Shown here: in pieces, positions 50,297 to 59,736 of the stretch
Layout of the letters: each line of letters opens with the position of its first letter
How positions within the stretch are numbered: position 1 is the stretch's first letter
Translations under genes and position numbers: made by a program
Notes under the pieces: generated by a model
What the model was told of the DNA's origin: nothing
Database searches by the model: none
Seen by the model: the letters and a program-made list of their open reading frames with translations, nothing else
NCBI RefSeq assembly: GCF_028994775.1
Contig: NZ_JAJQMN010000001.1
Location: 496,001-560,000 of the forward strand
DNA: 64,000 nucleotides
Direction of reading: 5' to 3'
From: Promicromonospora iranensis
GTDB taxonomy: Bacteria; Actinomycetota; Actinomycetes; Actinomycetales; Cellulomonadaceae

Positions 50297-50925
50297 GCAC
50301 CCAGCATCCGCTTCACCTCGGTGATGATCACCGGTCGCTCGTCCGCGTCGGCCGTGGTGACCGAGGGCATCGCCGCCTGGACGACCTGGATCATCAGCTG
50401 CCCGGCCAGGTTCAGCTCCACGAGCGACCGCTCCGGGAAACGGGTCTTGAGCAGGCTGATCACGCGACCCAGCAGCGCGTCGTGGATGGGCCGGGTGGCC
50501 GCCGCCAGGCCCGGCGGCATGTCGGGCCTGGCATGCAGCGCCTTGAAACCGGGGTTGGCCAGGTTGAAAGCAAGGATCGGGTCGATCACGCGGTCGATCG
50601 TCTCGCCGGGAGTCAGGTTCGTGACGTCGGTGAGGTCGAACGCCGCCTCGTGCGCCGCACGCAGGCCGGCCGCGTAGGTGGTCGCCAGCTCCGCGGCGAT
50701 CTCGTCCTTGTTCCGAAAGTACTGGTACAGCGAGCCGGGCGAGATCCCGGCCTCCGCCGCTATCGCGTTGGTCGTCGTCTTCTCGTAGCCCTGCGCCGCC
50801 AGGACCCGGGCCGCGGCGGCGAGGATCTCGGCGATCCGTCGCTCGCCCCGCGCCTGCCGCTTTCGCGGGGCAGTGCGCTCCGCCGTGGTGCCATCAGCAG
50901 CCTCGGCCTCCAGCTGATCTTCCAT
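50269..50925 (-). CDS. TetR-family regulator of the MmpL gene
   Basis: 218 residues. The TetR helix-turn-helix reads TTTNAIAAEAGISPGSLYQYFRNKDEI (about residues 50-76, shown in part), and the C-terminal half is a helical ligand-binding domain. ATG at 50925 has AAGGTGG upstream. It is divergent from the MmpL transporter; two related palindromic sites at 50951-50990 lie between them. Likely represses the exporter and itself until a lipophilic ligand binds. Confidence 0.92.
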   Translation of the reverse strand: MEDQLEAEAADGTTAERTAPRKRQARGERRIAEILAAAARVLAAQGYEKTTTNAIAAEAGISPGSLYQYFRNKDEIAAELATTYAAGLRAAHEAAFDLTDVTNLTPGETIDRVIDPILAFNLANPGFKALHARPDMPPGLAAATRPIHDALLGRVISLLKTRFPERSLVELNLAGQLMIQVVQAAMPSVTTADADERPVIITEVKRMLGAYLRELAER

Positions 50926-50940
50926 CCGCCCACCTTACTG

Positions 50941-50970
50941 TTGACAAACACGAGCGATCACTCGCATTCT
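50941..50970 (+). promoter_or_regulatory. Promoter of the MmpL operon
   Basis: TTGACA at 50941-50946, then 18 bp and CATTCT at 50965-50970. It overlaps the first of two TetR-type operators. Confidence 0.5.
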
Positions 50971-50990
50971 TTACGCGAGTCATTGCTCGC
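50951..50990. promoter_or_regulatory. Two TetR-type operators
   Basis: CGAGCGATCACTCGC (50951-50965) and GCGAGTCATTGCTCGC (50975-50990) are inverted versions of one pseudo-palindrome, GCGAGTSATYGCTCG. They overlap and follow the TTGACA promoter, suited to repression. Confidence 0.65.
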
Positions 50991-51016
50991 ATTCATCCTA
51001 GACCTCGGGAGCGCCC

Positions 51017-53332
51017 GTGCTCGGTCGCCTTGTCACCCACCGCCCCTGGCGGGTGCTCGTCTCCTCAGCCCTCGTCCTACTCGCGTCGTTCGCGGTAGCC
51101 GCCACCACCATCAGCTCCCTGTCCCTCAACCGCTACGAGGCCCCGGGCTCCGAGTCCGCCGTAGCCCGCGCGGCCCTGGCCGAGCGGTTCGGCACCGGCA
51201 GCCCCAACGTCGCGCTCCTGGTCTCGCCGGCCTCCGGCACGGTGGACGACGACGACGTGGTCACCCTGGGCCGCGAGCTCACCGACACGGTGGCCCGCTT
51301 CCCCGGCGTCGGGGACGCCTGGTCGTACTGGAGCCCAGCCGCACCCGACACCCTTGCCGGCGAGGACCGCCGGCAGGCACTCGTCCTGGCCTGGGTCCCC
51401 GGTGATGCCGACCACGTGCGCGGCGAGGTGCTGCCCGCCCTGGAATCGGACGTCGTCGAGCGGTTCGACGGCGCCCAGGTCGAGGTCACCCTCGGCGGCG
51501 GCGACGAGATCTTCCGCATCGTCGCCGGTCAGGCCCGCACCGACTTCCTGCGCGCCGAGCTCATCGTCGTGCCCCTGGTGCTGGCGCTCCTGTGGCTCGT
51601 CTACCGGCGGTTCGCGCCCGCCCTGGCCACGCTCGCCGTCGGCCTGTTCGCGGCGGCCGGCAGCCTCGCACTGATCCGGCTGGTGGTGACGTTCACCGAG
51701 GTGTCGACGTTCGCAGCCAACGTCTCGCTCGTGATGGGCATCGGCCTCGGCGTCGACTACAGCCTGTTCATGATCTACCGCTACCGCGAGGAGGTCGCCG
51801 CGGGCCACGACTCCACCGAGGCCGTCCGCCGGACGGTGGCCGGCGCGGGGCGCACCGTCCTGTTCAGCGGTCTGACCGTCGCCGCCGCGCTGGCCGTCCT
51901 GTTCGTGTTCCCGTTCCCGTTCCTGTCCTCGTTCGCCTACGCGGGGATCGCCGTGGTGCTCTGCGCGGTACTGGGCGCGACAGTGGCGCTCCCCGCGATC
52001 CTCCGCCTGGCCGGCCCCCGGATGCTGCGCCCGGCACGCGCGGACCGCATCGAGGACGGCTTCTGGTTCCGGGTGTCCGCCACGGTGATGCGCCGGCCGG
52101 TCGTGACCGGGGGCGCTGGCCTCCTGGTGCTGGTCCTGCTCGGTGCTCCCACGCTCGGACTGACCTTCGGCTCACCCGACGACCGCGTCCTCAACAACAG
52201 CGACCAGCCAGTGCGCGCGATGTACGACACGATCCGGGCCGACTTCGCAGCGGAGGAAGCCGACGCGCTCTTCGTCGTCGCACCGGACGCGTCGGATGCG
52301 AGGGCCGGCACCACCGAGCCCGGAGGAGCAAGCGCGGGCAGCACAGAGCCCGACACAGGGGCTGGGGACGTTCCGGACCAGGCCCTCCACGACTACGCCG
52401 CGTCCCTGTCGCAGATCTCGGGCGTCGCCCGGGTGGACTCGGCCGCCGGTGCGTTCGCAGCCGGTGAGCGGCTCGGTCCGGCGGGACCGTTCGGCGCCGA
52501 CCGGTTCGACTCCGGCACCGCGACCCGGCTGTCCGTCCTGCCGACCAGCGATCGCCTCGCGAACGATCCCGTCGGCCTGGTCCGAGAAGTTCGCGGTGCC
52601 GACGCGCCGTTCGACGTCGTGGTGGGCGGATATCCGGCAGAGCTCGCCGACTACCGCGACGGCATCGTCGACCGCCTGCCGCTCGTGGGGGTGCTCATCC
52701 TCGCCGTGACGTTCGTCGTCCTGTTCGTGATGACCGGCAGCGTCATCGCACCGCTGACGGCGATCGTGCTCAACCTGCTCTCGCTCTCGGTCATGTTCGG
52801 CGTGGTGGTGTGGGGCTTCCAGGACGGGGCGCTGGCAGGGCTGCTCGGCTTCACGCCGACCGGTGTCGTGGAACCGAGCATCCTGCTGCTCATGTTCTGC
52901 ATCGCCTACGGCCTGAGCATGGACTACGAGGTGTTCCTGCTGGCCCGCGTCCAGGAGGAGTACGCCCGCACCGGCGACGTGGTGGGGTCGGTGCCGGCGG
53001 GTATCGCACGCTCGGCACCCTTGGTCACCGCCGCCGCGCTCATCCTGGCCGCGTCGTTCGCGGTGTACGCGTCCAGCGAGGTGTCGTTCATGCAGCAGCT
53101 CGGCATCGGCATGGCACTCGCCGTGGCGGTCGATGCCACGCTGATCCGAGGTGTGCTGGTACCCGCCGCCCTGCGCCTCACCGGACGGGCGAGCTGGTGG
53201 TCGCCCGCCCCGCTACGCGCCCTGCACGACCGGTTCGGCTTTCGGGAGCACCCGGTGACTCCCGCAGCGGATGAGCAGCCGCCGCCCTCCGCCATACCCG
53301 CCCAGCACGCCCTCGAGAGGACACCCCGGTGA
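51017..53332 (+). CDS. MmpL/RND-family membrane exporter
   Basis: 771 residues. The usual MmpL plan is present: one N-terminal helix, a periplasmic domain (about 35-165), a helix bundle containing the proton-relay region GIGLGVDYSLFMIYRYREE, a second periplasmic domain with an acidic, Gly/Ser-rich insert (about 420-455), and a second bundle with YGLSMDYEVFLLARVQEEY. Both bundles carry the GxxxDY-type motif. It likely exports lipids or drugs by proton antiport. GTG at 51017 has GGGAG upstream. The stop overlaps the next start (GTGA). Confidence 0.93.
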   Translation: MLGRLVTHRPWRVLVSSALVLLASFAVAATTISSLSLNRYEAPGSESAVARAALAERFGTGSPNVALLVSPASGTVDDDDVVTLGRELTDTVARFPGVGDAWSYWSPAAPDTLAGEDRRQALVLAWVPGDADHVRGEVLPALESDVVERFDGAQVEVTLGGGDEIFRIVAGQARTDFLRAELIVVPLVLALLWLVYRRFAPALATLAVGLFAAAGSLALIRLVVTFTEVSTFAANVSLVMGIGLGVDYSLFMIYRYREEVAAGHDSTEAVRRTVAGAGRTVLFSGLTVAAALAVLFVFPFPFLSSFAYAGIAVVLCAVLGATVALPAILRLAGPRMLRPARADRIEDGFWFRVSATVMRRPVVTGGAGLLVLVLLGAPTLGLTFGSPDDRVLNNSDQPVRAMYDTIRADFAAEEADALFVVAPDASDARAGTTEPGGASAGSTEPDTGAGDVPDQALHDYAASLSQISGVARVDSAAGAFAAGERLGPAGPFGADRFDSGTATRLSVLPTSDRLANDPVGLVREVRGADAPFDVVVGGYPAELADYRDGIVDRLPLVGVLILAVTFVVLFVMTGSVIAPLTAIVLNLLSLSVMFGVVVWGFQDGALAGLLGFTPTGVVEPSILLLMFCIAYGLSMDYEVFLLARVQEEYARTGDVVGSVPAGIARSAPLVTAAALILAASFAVYASSEVSFMQQLGIGMALAVAVDATLIRGVLVPAALRLTGRASWWSPAPLRALHDRFGFREHPVTPAADEQPPPSAIPAQHALERTPR

Positions 53333-53715
53333 CCGCCCTGAGCACAGCCCGTCTCGTCGCCGCCATCCTGGCCGCGGTGATGACCGTCTACTTCCTCGTC
53401 ACGGACGCGGTCCGCGCCGACAACCCGTTCCTGGTGCCCGACCTGCTCCTGAGCGTCCTGCTGGTGGTCACCGCGAGCCTCCCGGCTCGCTGGGCGGCCC
53501 CGGCGCTCGTGTTCGCGTTCGGGCTGGCCGCCGGGGTGTGGACCGTCTCGCTGTCCCACTACGCCGTGCGGGGCGAGCTCGTCGACGGCCTCGACCACCT
53601 GCCCCTGATCGGTGCCTGCGTCATCCTGTCGTTGTTCCTCGTCCGCGGGCTCGTCCGCGGTCCGGCCGGCCGCCCGGTCGAGGCACCACGTAGTTCGAGT
53701 CCCGTGCGTCCGTGA
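53329..53715 (+). CDS. Small membrane protein coupled to MmpL gene, unknown function
   Basis: 128 residues with about four hydrophobic segments (ARLVAAILAAVMTVYFLV; FLVPDLLLSVLLVVTA; APALVFAFGLAAGVWTV; LIGACVILSLFLVRG). I recognise no family. GTG at 53329 overlaps the MmpL stop in GTGA, so the two are translated together; an accessory role in export is an inference from position. Confidence 0.8.
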   Translation: MTALSTARLVAAILAAVMTVYFLVTDAVRADNPFLVPDLLLSVLLVVTASLPARWAAPALVFAFGLAAGVWTVSLSHYAVRGELVDGLDHLPLIGACVILSLFLVRGLVRGPAGRPVEAPRSSSPVRP

Positions 53716-53745
53716 TCGCCGTGCGTCCCGGTGAACCGAGCAGGA

Positions 53746-53955
53746 TCAGGGAACCCGCAGCTCCACGCCCGGTGCCGCCTGGGTGCCGTCGTGCAGCAGG
53801 CGCGCCTGCACCGCACCGGCCTCGGCCAGCGCGCGCCAGTGCTCACCGAGCCACTGCTCGGCGTCGTACTGCGCGGTGAAGACGGGCGTGACGGGCTCGC
53901 TCAGGCGGCGCCCCTCGCCGTCGTCCAGGGCCCACTCCCACTGCGGACGGATCAC
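53746..53955 (-). CDS. Small conserved-looking protein coupled to pyrD
   Basis: 69 residues, acidic, soluble, with QWEWALDDGEG and QYDAEQWLGEHWRALAEAGA. No family is recognised with certainty. The GTG at 53955 overlaps the pyrD stop in GTGA, which supports it as a real, coupled gene and rejects the 22 upstream codons of the open frame. Confidence 0.7.
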   Translation of the reverse strand: MIRPQWEWALDDGEGRRLSEPVTPVFTAQYDAEQWLGEHWRALAEAGAVQARLLHDGTQAAPGVELRVP

Positions 53956-55037
53956 TCGTACCTCCCACTGGCTGTCGAGCCGGCCGAGCGGGTCAGTGCG
54001 CGGTTGATCCGCGACGCCCACAGCGGGCCCTCGTAGACGAATGACGTGTAACCCTGCGTCAGGTCGGCTCCGGCGCGCAGGTAGGCGCGGACGTCGTCGG
54101 CCCGGGTGATACCGCCCACGCCGATGATGACGGGGCCCGTACCGAGCCGCTCGCGGAGCCGGGCGACGACCTCGATGCCCCGGCCCAGCAGCGGCGGGCC
54201 GGACAGCCCGCCGGGGCCGCGGTCGTGGCCGATGGTCGTGTTGACGGCGACCACGCCGTCGAGCCCCAGCTCGAGCACGAGGTCGGCGACCGCGTCGATG
54301 TCGTCGTCCGCGAGGTCAGGGGCGATCTTCACGAGCAGCGGGATGCGCCGCCCGCCCGCCGCGGTGGCATTGGCCTCGTCGGCCGCGGCGCGCACCGCCT
54401 GCAGGATGGGGCGCAGCGACTCGGTCGCCTGCAGGTCGCGCAGGCCGGGCGTGTTCGGGGAGGAAACGTTGACGACGAGGTAGTCCGCCCAGGGAGCCAG
54501 CAGCCGGGCCGACGTCGCGTAGTCTGCGGCGGCCTCCTCGGGCGGCGTCACCTTCGTCTTGCCGATGTTGGCGCCCACCACTATCGCGCGGCCCGTGGCG
54601 GTACTGCGCAGCGCTCGCAGCCGGTCCGCGGCAGCTGCGGCGCCCTCGTTGTTGAAGCCCATCCGGTTGCGCACCCCGCGCACGTCCAGCTCGCGCCACA
54701 TGCGCGGCTTCTCGTTGCCGGGCTGCGCGTGTGCGGTGACCGTGCCGATCTCGATGAACCCGAAGCCGAGCATGGTCAGGCCACGGACGGCTCGCGCGTT
54801 CTTGTCGAACCCGCCGGCCAGGCCGAACGGCGCGGGCACTACGCGGCCGAAGAGACGCACGCTCCCCGGTCCCCCGGAGCGCTGGCCGAGGTACGGGGCC
54901 ACGGCACCCTGCACGACGTCACGCAGCACCGGCACCTTACCCGCCCGCTCGATCAGCGAGAACGCGAGCTCGTGCGCGCGTTCCGGGTCCATGCGACGGA
55001 AGGCGCTGTTGAACAACAACGAGTACGGCCAGCTCAT
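53952..55037 (-). CDS. pyrD: Quinone-dependent dihydroorotate dehydrogenase
   Basis: 361 residues, class 2 type. It oxidises dihydroorotate to orotate in pyrimidine synthesis, passing electrons to quinone. The N-terminal helices ([20 protein letters not shown]) are the membrane-contact region of class 2; FMN-site motifs include [39 protein letters not shown] and [20 protein letters not shown]. The catalytic Ser lies in [12 protein letters not shown] at 55037 has AGGAGAGGA upstream and overlaps the preceding stop in ATGA. Confidence 0.96.
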   Translation of the reverse strand: MSWPYSLLFNSAFRRMDPERAHELAFSLIERAGKVPVLRDVVQGAVAPYLGQRSGGPGSVRLFGRVVPAPFGLAGGFDKNARAVRGLTMLGFGFIEIGTVTAHAQPGNEKPRMWRELDVRGVRNRMGFNNEGAAAAADRLRALRSTATGRAIVVGANIGKTKVTPPEEAAADYATSARLLAPWADYLVVNVSSPNTPGLRDLQATESLRPILQAVRAAADEANATAAGGRRIPLLVKIAPDLADDDIDAVADLVLELGLDGVVAVNTTIGHDRGPGGLSGPPLLGRGIEVVARLRERLGTGPVIIGVGGITRADDVRAYLRAGADLTQGYTSFVYEGPLWASRINRALTRSAGSTASGRYE

Positions 55038-55465
55038 GCAGTCCTCTCCTCGGACGTGCTGCGCGACGTCCGCCACAGCCACCACAACCCCACGAAAGGC
55101 AGGACAAGGGGCACGTAACCGTAGCCCTGGCCGAACCCCGACCAGACGGTCGACTCGCCGAACGCCTGCGCGTCGGCGAGCGACAGCGCCCCGACGGTCA
55201 CGACGCCGACGGCCTCGATCCCGACGGTGATCCACGCGGTCAGGCGCCAGGCGGGGGTGCCGATCGCCAGCGCGAACGTCGCCAGAACATAGACGACGGC
55301 GGCGAGGGTCGACAGCGTGTACGCCACCGGCGCCTCGTCGAACTTCACGACCAGCTCGTAGGACGAGCGGCCGAGGGCGGCGAACGCCAGGATCCCGTAC
55401 ACGGTCACCAGGACGCGGCCGAAGCCCCGGCCGGTCCGCCGTCCGGCTGATCGCTGCTCCATCAT
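55034..55465 (-). CDS. Four-helix membrane protein, unknown function
   Basis: 143 residues with four hydrophobic segments, a basic N-terminus (RRTGRGFGR) and the end LWWLWRTSR. No named family recognised. ATG at 55465 overlaps the stop of the gene upstream in ATGA, and its own stop overlaps the pyrD start, so the three genes form one coupled run. A second ATG directly follows the first. Confidence 0.75.
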   Translation of the reverse strand: MMEQRSAGRRTGRGFGRVLVTVYGILAFAALGRSSYELVVKFDEAPVAYTLSTLAAVVYVLATFALAIGTPAWRLTAWITVGIEAVGVVTVGALSLADAQAFGESTVWSGFGQGYGYVPLVLPFVGLWWLWRTSRSTSEERTA

Positions 55466-55887
55466 GCTCCCGTCCAGATCTGCCACATGCGCCACTCGAG
55501 GAAGGCCACCGTCAGCGACGCGACGAGCAGCACCACCGAGCTCCATTTCGTGCGCTCGGCGAATGCCCACGCGGCGGCGACGGGCAGGATCACGAGGGTC
55601 GTGGCGTAGTAGCCCCAGAAGAGCAGCGGGTCGGCCGCGCCGGCGCCGTTGGCGCCCTGCACCACGGCGACGACGCCCTGCACCAGGACGAAGGCCTCGA
55701 CGACGGCGCCGCCCCACAGCTGGTTCAGGATGACCGCGCGGTCGCGAGCCACGAACCAGCCGGCCCATCCGGCCAGGACCACGCAGAGCGCGACCACGAG
55801 GAGCAGGAGGGCAAGGATCACGTCCCGCAGACTACCGCTCAGCACCTGAGTGGCGGCAATCGGACCGTGCGTGACCTGCGCCTCCAT
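55462..55887 (-). CDS. Membrane protein, unknown function
   Basis: 141 residues with about four hydrophobic segments; the first (DVILALLLLVVALCVVLAGWAGWFV) starts near residue 25. Its start is uncertain: ATG at 55887 or a GTG nearer the first helix. No family is recognised. It is first in the run leading to pyrD, and divergent from pepA. Confidence 0.7.
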   Translation of the reverse strand: MEAQVTHGPIAATQVLSGSLRDVILALLLLVVALCVVLAGWAGWFVARDRAVILNQLWGGAVVEAFVLVQGVVAVVQGANGAGAADPLLFWGYYATTLVILPVAAAWAFAERTKWSSVVLLVASLTVAFLEWRMWQIWTGA

Positions 55888-55997
55888 CCGGCGCCCCGGC
55901 CCCCCGGACGGCCCAGCGGCTCGCACCGGGACCGCATCGGGACCGGCATCCGGACCGGCATCGGATCGCCCGAGGATCGCGCGTCAGGGGTGCGGGA

Positions 55998-56003
55998 TAC
56001 GAT
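55998..56003 (+). promoter_or_regulatory. Leaderless -10 box (pepA)
   Basis: TACGAT, 7 nt before the GTG at 56011. Confidence 0.6.
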
Positions 56004-56010
56004 CGGCCTC

Positions 56011-57555
56011 GTGACCGACGTGACCCTCTCCAGCAAGAATCCCACCGCCGTGAAGGCCGAAGCGCTCGTGGTGGCGACCGCCCAGACGTCGGACGGCGTA
56101 GCCGTCGTGTCCGACCAGCTCCCCACGGACCTGCTGACGGAGCTCGAGTCGCTCGCGCCTCAGCTCGGCGTGACGGGTGCGCGTGACGAGGTCCGCAAGA
56201 TCCCGGCCGGACCCAAGCTCGCCGCCGACGTCCTGGTCCTGACCGGCCTGGGCGAGCGCGCCGAGGACGGCACCTTCGCCACCGAGACCCTGCGCCGCGC
56301 CGCCGGCGCGGCGACCCGCGAGCTGGCAGGCCTCAAGTCCGCCGCGATCGCGCTGCCCGCGTCCGACGACGACGAGATCACCGCCGTCACCGAGGGCGCA
56401 CTGCTGGGCGCGTACGCCTTCAACCGCTACCGCACCTCGGGCAAGGACGCCGCCGGCAAGGACGGGGCGAGCAAGGACGGGGCGAAGGCCGCCAAGAACG
56501 GCAAGGACCCGGTCGCCGCCATCGAGGTCCTGACGCCGCTGCACAAGAACGCCAAGGCGAAGGTCGCCGCCGAGCGGGCCGCCATCGTCGCCGCGGCCGT
56601 CCACGCCGCCCGCGACCTGGTCAACACGGCGCCGAACGAGCTGTACCCGGCCACGTTCGCCGACGCGGCCAAGGCCGCCGCCAAGGACGTGCGCCACGTC
56701 AAGGTGACCGTCCTGGACGACAAGCAGCTCGCGTCCGGTGGCTACGGCGGGCTCACGGCCGTCGGCCAGGGCTCGTCGCGCGGGCCGCGGCTCGTCAAGG
56801 TCGCCTACACCCCGGCCAAGCCGAACGGGAAGGTCGCCCTCGTCGGCAAGGGCATCACCTTCGACACCGGCGGCATCTCGATCAAGCCCGCCGCGGGCAT
56901 GGAGGCCATGAAGTCCGACATGGCCGGCGCCGCCGCCGTCCTGTCCACGGTCGTCGCCGCCGCGAAGCTGAACCTGCCGCTCGCCGTCACCGGCTACCTC
57001 TGCCTCGCCGAGAACATGCCGGGCGGCAACGCTCAGCGTCCCGCCGACGTCATCACCATCTACGGCGGCAAGACCGTCGAGGTGCTGAACACCGACGCCG
57101 AGGGCCGCATCGTCATGGCCGACGGCCTGGTGTCCGCGGTCGAGGACGGCCACGACGTCGTGCTCGACATCGCCACCCTCACAGGCGCCCAGATGGTCGC
57201 GCTCGGCAACCGGACGTCCGCCGTCATGGGCACGGACGAGGTCCGCGACGAGGTCAAGGCCGCCGCCGACGCCACGGGCGAGCTGTTCTGGCCGATGCCC
57301 CTCCCGGAGGAGCTCATGTCGAACATCAAGTCCAAGGTGGCCGACGTCGCGAACTCGGGCCCGCGCTGGGGCGGCATGCTCAACGCCGGCCTGTTCCTGC
57401 GGACCTTCGTGGGCGACCACCCCTGGGCCCACCTGGACATCGCCGGTCCCGCCTTCAACGACGGCGGCGCCCACGGCTACACGCCCGGAGGCGGTACCGG
57501 CGTGGGTGTCCGCACCCTGCTGGGCTTCCTCGAGGGCCGCGCCGCGGCGCAGTAG
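56011..57555 (+). CDS. pepA: Leucyl aminopeptidase (M17)
   Basis: 514 residues. It removes N-terminal residues from peptides using two metal ions. The M17 signature NTDAEGR, GKGITFDTGGISIKP and the C-terminal AHLDIAGPAF are present. A Lys/Ala/Gly-rich insertion (GKDAAGKDGASKDGAKAAKN, about residues 145-165) lies between the N-terminal and catalytic domains and is not part of the family core. GTG at 56011 is fixed by TACGAT 7 nt upstream. A short stem-loop follows at 57569-57601. Confidence 0.95.
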   Translation: MTDVTLSSKNPTAVKAEALVVATAQTSDGVAVVSDQLPTDLLTELESLAPQLGVTGARDEVRKIPAGPKLAADVLVLTGLGERAEDGTFATETLRRAAGAATRELAGLKSAAIALPASDDDEITAVTEGALLGAYAFNRYRTSGKDAAGKDGASKDGAKAAKNGKDPVAAIEVLTPLHKNAKAKVAAERAAIVAAAVHAARDLVNTAPNELYPATFADAAKAAAKDVRHVKVTVLDDKQLASGGYGGLTAVGQGSSRGPRLVKVAYTPAKPNGKVALVGKGITFDTGGISIKPAAGMEAMKSDMAGAAAVLSTVVAAAKLNLPLAVTGYLCLAENMPGGNAQRPADVITIYGGKTVEVLNTDAEGRIVMADGLVSAVEDGHDVVLDIATLTGAQMVALGNRTSAVMGTDEVRDEVKAAADATGELFWPMPLPEELMSNIKSKVADVANSGPRWGGMLNAGLFLRTFVGDHPWAHLDIAGPAFNDGGAHGYTPGGGTGVGVRTLLGFLEGRAAAQ

Positions 57556-57568
57556 ACCGATCGTCGGT

Positions 57569-57601
57569 CGAGCTTGTGGGGGCCCGGCCTCGACAAGCTC
57601 G
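57569..57601. terminator. Stem-loop after pepA at a convergent junction
   Basis: CGAGCTTGT (57569-57577) pairs with ACAAGCTCG (57593-57601) around 15 nt; GACCGATCGTCGGTC (57555-57569) just before it is a second small palindrome. Confidence 0.55.
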
Positions 57602-57618
57602 GCCAGCGAGGGTGCCTG

Positions 57619-57975
57619 CTACTTCGCCTTGCGCTGAGCGCTGTTCCAGTCCCGCATCCGCTGGGGGTAGCCGGTGAACCGGACGTTGTACACCGGCACC
57701 CCCAGCTGGTTCGCGATGTCGAACGCGGTGCGCTCGTCCGGGACCCGGCGGCGCGTCCACTCCCCCGTGGTCGCCACAAGCAGGATGGTGCTGGGGATGT
57801 CCGTGGTCGGTGGCTCCACATAGGCCTCGACGCCGACCCTCGACCCGATGAACTCGTTGAGGTGCGCCAGGGTCTGACGGCGTGCGTCGTTGCCGCTCGG
57901 GCGTGATCCGCTGCCGGACGACGAGGAACGCCGCTGGAAGAAACGCGCGAGCGAGCTACGGGACTGGCGGGGCAT
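57619..57975 (-). CDS. Small conserved actinobacterial-type protein, unknown function
   Basis: 118 residues. The N-terminal 30 residues are Ser/Arg-rich and probably unstructured; the rest (HLNEFIGSRVGVEAYVEPPT, STILLVATTGEWTRRRVPD, ERTAFDIANQLGVPVYNVRF) looks like a compact alpha/beta domain. I recall similar proteins beside pepA/lpd in related genomes but cannot name a family. ATG at 57975 follows TACTCT by 6 nt. Confidence 0.78.
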   Translation of the reverse strand: MPRQSRSSLARFFQRRSSSSGSGSRPSGNDARRQTLAHLNEFIGSRVGVEAYVEPPTTDIPSTILLVATTGEWTRRRVPDERTAFDIANQLGVPVYNVRFTGYPQRMRDWNSAQRKAK

Positions 57976-58287
57976 GCACCGAGAGTACTAGCGAGACCCG
58001 CGCTGTCCTAGGCATCTCCACGCCATTCCTGGAAACCCACAGGTCCTGTTCACTCCTGTTCACAGAGCCCCACAACCGCCCGGTGACGGCGCCTCCGGCC
58101 TGGCGCGAGGCCGGAGACCGGCCTGTCACAGCCCGGGTTGCCCGTCAATGTCGCCACGGTCACACCCGACAAGCCGGGTTCACAATTGGGGCCACGCCCG
58201 CTGAAGTGTCAAGATGGCATGCGGTGCTCACAATCTGCCCGCTGCCCGACCCGCGGTGCCAACACCCTGTCAACGAGGAGCCAGCAC
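57976..58287. other. Upstream region of lpd
   Basis: About 310 bp without a gene. It contains a perfect 10-bp tandem duplication TCCTGTTCAC (58044-58053, 58054-58063) and a CACAAT word (58181-58186) that could be the lpd -10 box, about 100 nt before its start. No long hairpin. Confidence 0.4.
57982..57987 (-). promoter_or_regulatory. Leaderless -10 box (small conserved protein)
   Basis: TACTCT on the minus strand, 6 nt before the ATG at 57975. Confidence 0.5.
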
Positions 58288-59706
58288 GTGCCTACGCCTG
58301 ACAATCCGGCCACGTTCGACGTCGTCGTGCTCGGCGGGGGCAGCGGCGGTTACGCCACCGCGCTCCGGGCGGCACAGCTGGGTCTGAGCGTGGCTCTCGT
58401 CGAGGAGGACAAGCTCGGCGGCACCTGCCTGCACATGGGCTGCGTGCCCACCAAGGCCCTCCTCCATGCGGCCGAGGTGGCCGACGCCGCCACGCACGGC
58501 GCGCAGTTCGGCGTCCGCTCGACGCTGGACGGCATCGACATGCCCGGCGTCCTCGCCTACAAGGACTCCGTGGTCGCCGGCCTGTACAAGGGCCTGCAGG
58601 GGCTGATCGCCTCCAGGAAGATCACCGTCGCCGCGGGGCACGGCACGCTCGCGAGCCCTGGCGTCGTCGAGGTCACCTCCTCGGACGGCACTGCCACGCG
58701 GTACACGGGCACCCACGTGGTGCTCGCCACCGGTTCGTACGCCCGTAGCCTGCCGGGCCTGGAGCTCGGCGGCCGGGTCATCACGTCCGACGACGCACTC
58801 AAGCTGGACACCGTGCCGAAGTCGGTAGTGGTGCTCGGCGGCGGCGTGATCGGCGTCGAGTTCGCGAGCGTCTGGAAGTCGTTCGGCGCCGACGTGCAGA
58901 TCGTCGAGGCGCTGCCTCACCTCGTGCCGAACGAGGACGTCGCGCTCTCCAAGGCGCTGGAGCGGGCGTTCCGCAAGCGTGGCATCAAGTTCTCCCTGGG
59001 CGAGCGTTTCGCCCAGGTCAAGCAGTCGGAGGACGGCGTACAGGTCGAGCTCGAGTCGGGCACGACCTTCGACGCGGAACTTCTGCTCGTCGCCGTCGGC
59101 CGTGGGCCACGCACCGCCGACCTCGGCTACGAGGCCGCCGGCGTCCGCCTCGACCGCGGCTTCGTCCAGGCCGACGAGCTGCTCCGCACCGGTGTCTCCA
59201 CTCCCGCAGGTGGCCAGGTCTGGGCTGTCGGCGACATCGTGCCCGGCCTCCAGCTGGCCCACCGCGGGTTCGCCCAGGGCATCTTCGTGGCCGAGCAGAT
59301 CGCCGGCCTCGCGCCCGTGACGATCGACGAGGCCACGATCCCGCGCGTCACCTACTGCGAGCCCGAGGTGGCTTCCGTCGGAGTCACCGAGGCGCGGGCC
59401 GCCGAGCTGTACGGCCCGGACCAGGTCGAGACCATCGAGTACAACCTCGCGGGCAACGGCAAGAGCAAGATCCTGGGCACCCAGGGTTTCGCGAAGCTCG
59501 TGCGCCGCAAGGACGGACCCGTGGTCGGCATGCACCTGATCGGCTCGCGTGTGGGCGAGCTGATCGGCGAGGGCCAGCTCATCGTGGGCTGGGAGGCGTT
59601 CCCTGAGGACGTCGCCTCGCTCGTCCACGCACATCCCACCCAGAACGAGGCACTCGGAGAGGCACACATGGCACTGGCCGGCAAGCCTCTGCACGCCCAC
59701 AACTGA
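58288..59706 (+). CDS. lpd: Dihydrolipoyl dehydrogenase (E3)
   Basis: 472 residues. It reoxidises the dihydrolipoyl arm of 2-oxoacid dehydrogenase complexes with NAD. The FAD motif VVLGGGSGGYATALRAAQLG, the redox disulfide GGTCLHMGCVPTK, the NAD motif VVLGGGVIGVEFASVW and the C-terminal catalytic HAHPTQNEALGEA are all present. GTG at 58288 has GAGGAG about 8 nt upstream. The E2 gene follows 30 bp later, so they form an operon. Confidence 0.96.
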   Translation: MPTPDNPATFDVVVLGGGSGGYATALRAAQLGLSVALVEEDKLGGTCLHMGCVPTKALLHAAEVADAATHGAQFGVRSTLDGIDMPGVLAYKDSVVAGLYKGLQGLIASRKITVAAGHGTLASPGVVEVTSSDGTATRYTGTHVVLATGSYARSLPGLELGGRVITSDDALKLDTVPKSVVVLGGGVIGVEFASVWKSFGADVQIVEALPHLVPNEDVALSKALERAFRKRGIKFSLGERFAQVKQSEDGVQVELESGTTFDAELLLVAVGRGPRTADLGYEAAGVRLDRGFVQADELLRTGVSTPAGGQVWAVGDIVPGLQLAHRGFAQGIFVAEQIAGLAPVTIDEATIPRVTYCEPEVASVGVTEARAAELYGPDQVETIEYNLAGNGKSKILGTQGFAKLVRRKDGPVVGMHLIGSRVGELIGEGQLIVGWEAFPEDVASLVHAHPTQNEALGEAHMALAGKPLHAHN

Positions 59707-59736
59707 CCAATAACGACAAAGGAGACCCCACAGGTC

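Noticed and set aside
53690-53712. TTCGAGTCCC, similar to a tRNA T-loop
   Set aside because: The flanking bases cannot form a T-stem, no other tRNA arms are present, and it lies inside a coding region.
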